Positions 63,177-64,000 of a DNA stretch of 64,000 bases are shown one piece after another. Position 1 is the first letter of the stretch. The number at the start of each line of letters is the position of its first letter. Made by a program: the position numbers and the translations under genes. Origin of the DNA: Solirubrobacter ginsenosidimutans (GTDB taxonomy: Bacteria; Actinomycetota; Thermoleophilia; Solirubrobacterales; Solirubrobacteraceae). The notes under the pieces were generated by a model. The model was not told the DNA's origin. It saw only the letters and a list, made by a program, of their open reading frames with translations, and ran no database searches. The DNA lies in contig NZ_JAPDOD010000001.1 of the NCBI RefSeq assembly GCF_027587205.1, positions 489,922 through 553,921 on the forward strand, written 5' to 3'.

Positions 63177-64000
63177 TACAGGTGGCTCCGCGACGCGCCG
63201 ACGAGGTAGACCTCGCGGTGGTCGTCGAGGAAACGTCCGAACGACGTCGCAGGGCGGCCCAACAACGCCGGCAGTTCGTCTGAAACCACGCTGTCGTCGT
63301 ACGCCGCGCTGATCGCGGCGAGGTCGTCCGCCCGCCACGCGGGTAGACCCGCATCGAGCAACCCCGCGCGAAACGCCTCGGGCGCGACCGCCTCGTATTC
63401 GACCCGCCGGCCCACGAGCCGAGCGAGGCACACCGCGATCTCCGCATAGCTCACCGCGGACGGACCCGTCAACGCGTATGCCCGCCCGGCATGGGCGACC
63501 GGGTCGCGCAGGACCGCGGCGACGGCGGCGCCGACGTCGCGGGTGTCGACGAGCGGGTAGCTCCGCTCGCCCATCGGCGCCGCGAGCCGCCCGCGATCCG
63601 CGACGTCGGCCGCGAAGCGCAGGAGATTCTGGAGGTACAGGTGCGGCCGGAGGAACGTCCACGCGAAGTCCGACCCGCGCAACGCCGCTTCGATGGCGTG
63701 GTGCCAGCGCATCAGCGCGACGGGCGAATCCGCGCGGGCGCCGATCGCCGAGAGCTTGACAACGTGTCGCACACCCGCCTCGCGCGCGACCCGCAGCACC
63801 CGCAGATGCTGCTCCACCTGCGCGGGGTTGTCGCGACCCGTGAGGAAGAGCACGGAGACGCCGTCCAGCGCGGCGCGGAGCGAGACGGCATCGTCGAACG
63901 ATCCGGCGACGACCTCCACGCCACCGCCGGTGCCCGCGGCGCCACGGCCGGCGGCCGCGTCGTCGCCGGCGCCCGCGCCCGCGCCGACCTCGACGCCGCC
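63176..64000 (-). CDS. NmrA-like NAD(P)-binding protein (5' truncated)
   Basis: C-terminal part of an atypical SDR; the frame is open to the window edge. Seen are GVEVVAGSFDDAVSLRAALDGVSVLFLTG, VVKLSAIGARADSPVALMRWHHAIEAAL, FAWTFLRPHLYLQNLL and LVDTRDVGAAVAAVL, typical of NmrA/NAD(P)H azoreductase-like proteins. Upstream of GVEVV the frame is an unusual Gly/Ala-rich stretch (GAGAGAGDDAAAGRGAAG) where a second Rossmann strand is expected; the rest lies outside. It may reduce or sense a nucleotide cofactor. Confidence 0.82.
   Translation of the reverse strand, partial: GGVEVGAGAGAGDDAAAGRGAAGTGGGVEVVAGSFDDAVSLRAALDGVSVLFLTGRDNPAQVEQHLRVLRVAREAGVRHVVKLSAIGARADSPVALMRWHHAIEAALRGSDFAWTFLRPHLYLQNLLRFAADVADRGRLAAPMGERSYPLVDTRDVGAAVAAVLRDPVAHAGRAYALTGPSAVSYAEIAVCLARLVGRRVEYEAVAPEAFRAGLLDAGLPAWRADDLAAISAAYDDSVVSDELPALLGRPATSFGRFLDDHREVYLVGASRSHL

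Noticed and set aside
1..64000. Integrated phage, plasmid origin or insertion sequence.
   Set aside because: No integrase, transposase, replication protein, tRNA or attachment-type direct repeats were seen in the window.

Overview
The window is uniformly GC-rich, coding-dense bacterial DNA. Start codons overlap stop codons (ATGA, GTGA, TTGA), GTG and TTG starts are common, and many regulators of the FCD-GntR, TetR, LysR, MalT-LuxR and MmyB-like families are present. Together with a TTG-started LivG, CYP/ferredoxin gene strings and Tat-exported ferritin-like proteins this points to a soil actinobacterium. A Thermoleophilia (Solirubrobacterales-like) host is my inference from protein style, not something proved here. 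I saw no rRNA, tRNA, CRISPR array, prophage or insertion-sequence transposase.

Region 1 (1-30.7 kb) looks like one large catabolic island. It has an HAAT-type ABC importer (LivG, LivF, lipoprotein binding protein, fused LivH-LivM). In the same co-directional string are three cytochromes P450 with one ferredoxin and one ferredoxin reductase, a VOC protein, a short-chain dehydrogenase (SDR), a berberine-bridge-type flavin oxidase, an FCD-GntR regulator, a type-B carboxylesterase, a quercetinase-like bicupin, a second FCD-GntR and a GH3 beta-glucosidase. Satellite operons carry a flavin-dependent monooxygenase, a flavodoxin-like oxidoreductase, two fumarylacetoacetate-hydrolase (FAH) family proteins, two more SDRs, a metallo-beta-lactamase-fold hydrolase, a ketopantoate-reductase-like protein and a double-DUF336 protein. 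The divergent promoters joining these operons share a nearly identical element: ACTTGCATAC, then 9 bases, then a TGCGTA-like half-site merging into a -10 box 6-8 bases before an ATG. This suggests co-regulation and leaderless transcripts. My working model is uptake and breakdown of a plant phenolic, possibly a flavonoid glycoside or O-methylated aromatic; the substrate is not shown by the sequence.

Region 2 (30.7-41.5 kb) is signalling and transport: a soluble chemoreceptor-like protein, a membrane GGDEF-EAL protein, a MalT-type LuxR regulator overlapping it tail to tail, two MFS exporters, a LysR regulator, a secreted SIMPL-like protein, a membrane protein and a repeat-rich lipoprotein.

Region 3 (41.5-50.4 kb) holds an ECF-type sigma factor with a membrane partner, a secreted beta-propeller, small hypothetical genes (one of 51 codons), and a compact operon of two ferritin-like proteins followed by tatA. 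It ends with a TetR/MBL-fold pair that has two operator-like palindromes, and an aldo/keto reductase.

Region 4 (50.4-64 kb) contains a MmyB-like regulator, a GT4 glycosyltransferase with a problematic start, a methyltransferase, peptide chain release factor 3, a muconolactone-isomerase-like gene divergent from a LysR regulator with a perfect LTTR palindrome, a large surface protein with two near-identical lamin-tail repeats, and a TetR/MFS pair with a 28-bp operator. It ends with a secreted hypothetical protein, a split TPP-dependent decarboxylase, an inverted pair of about 136-bp repeats in an otherwise gene-free gap, and a truncated NmrA-like gene.
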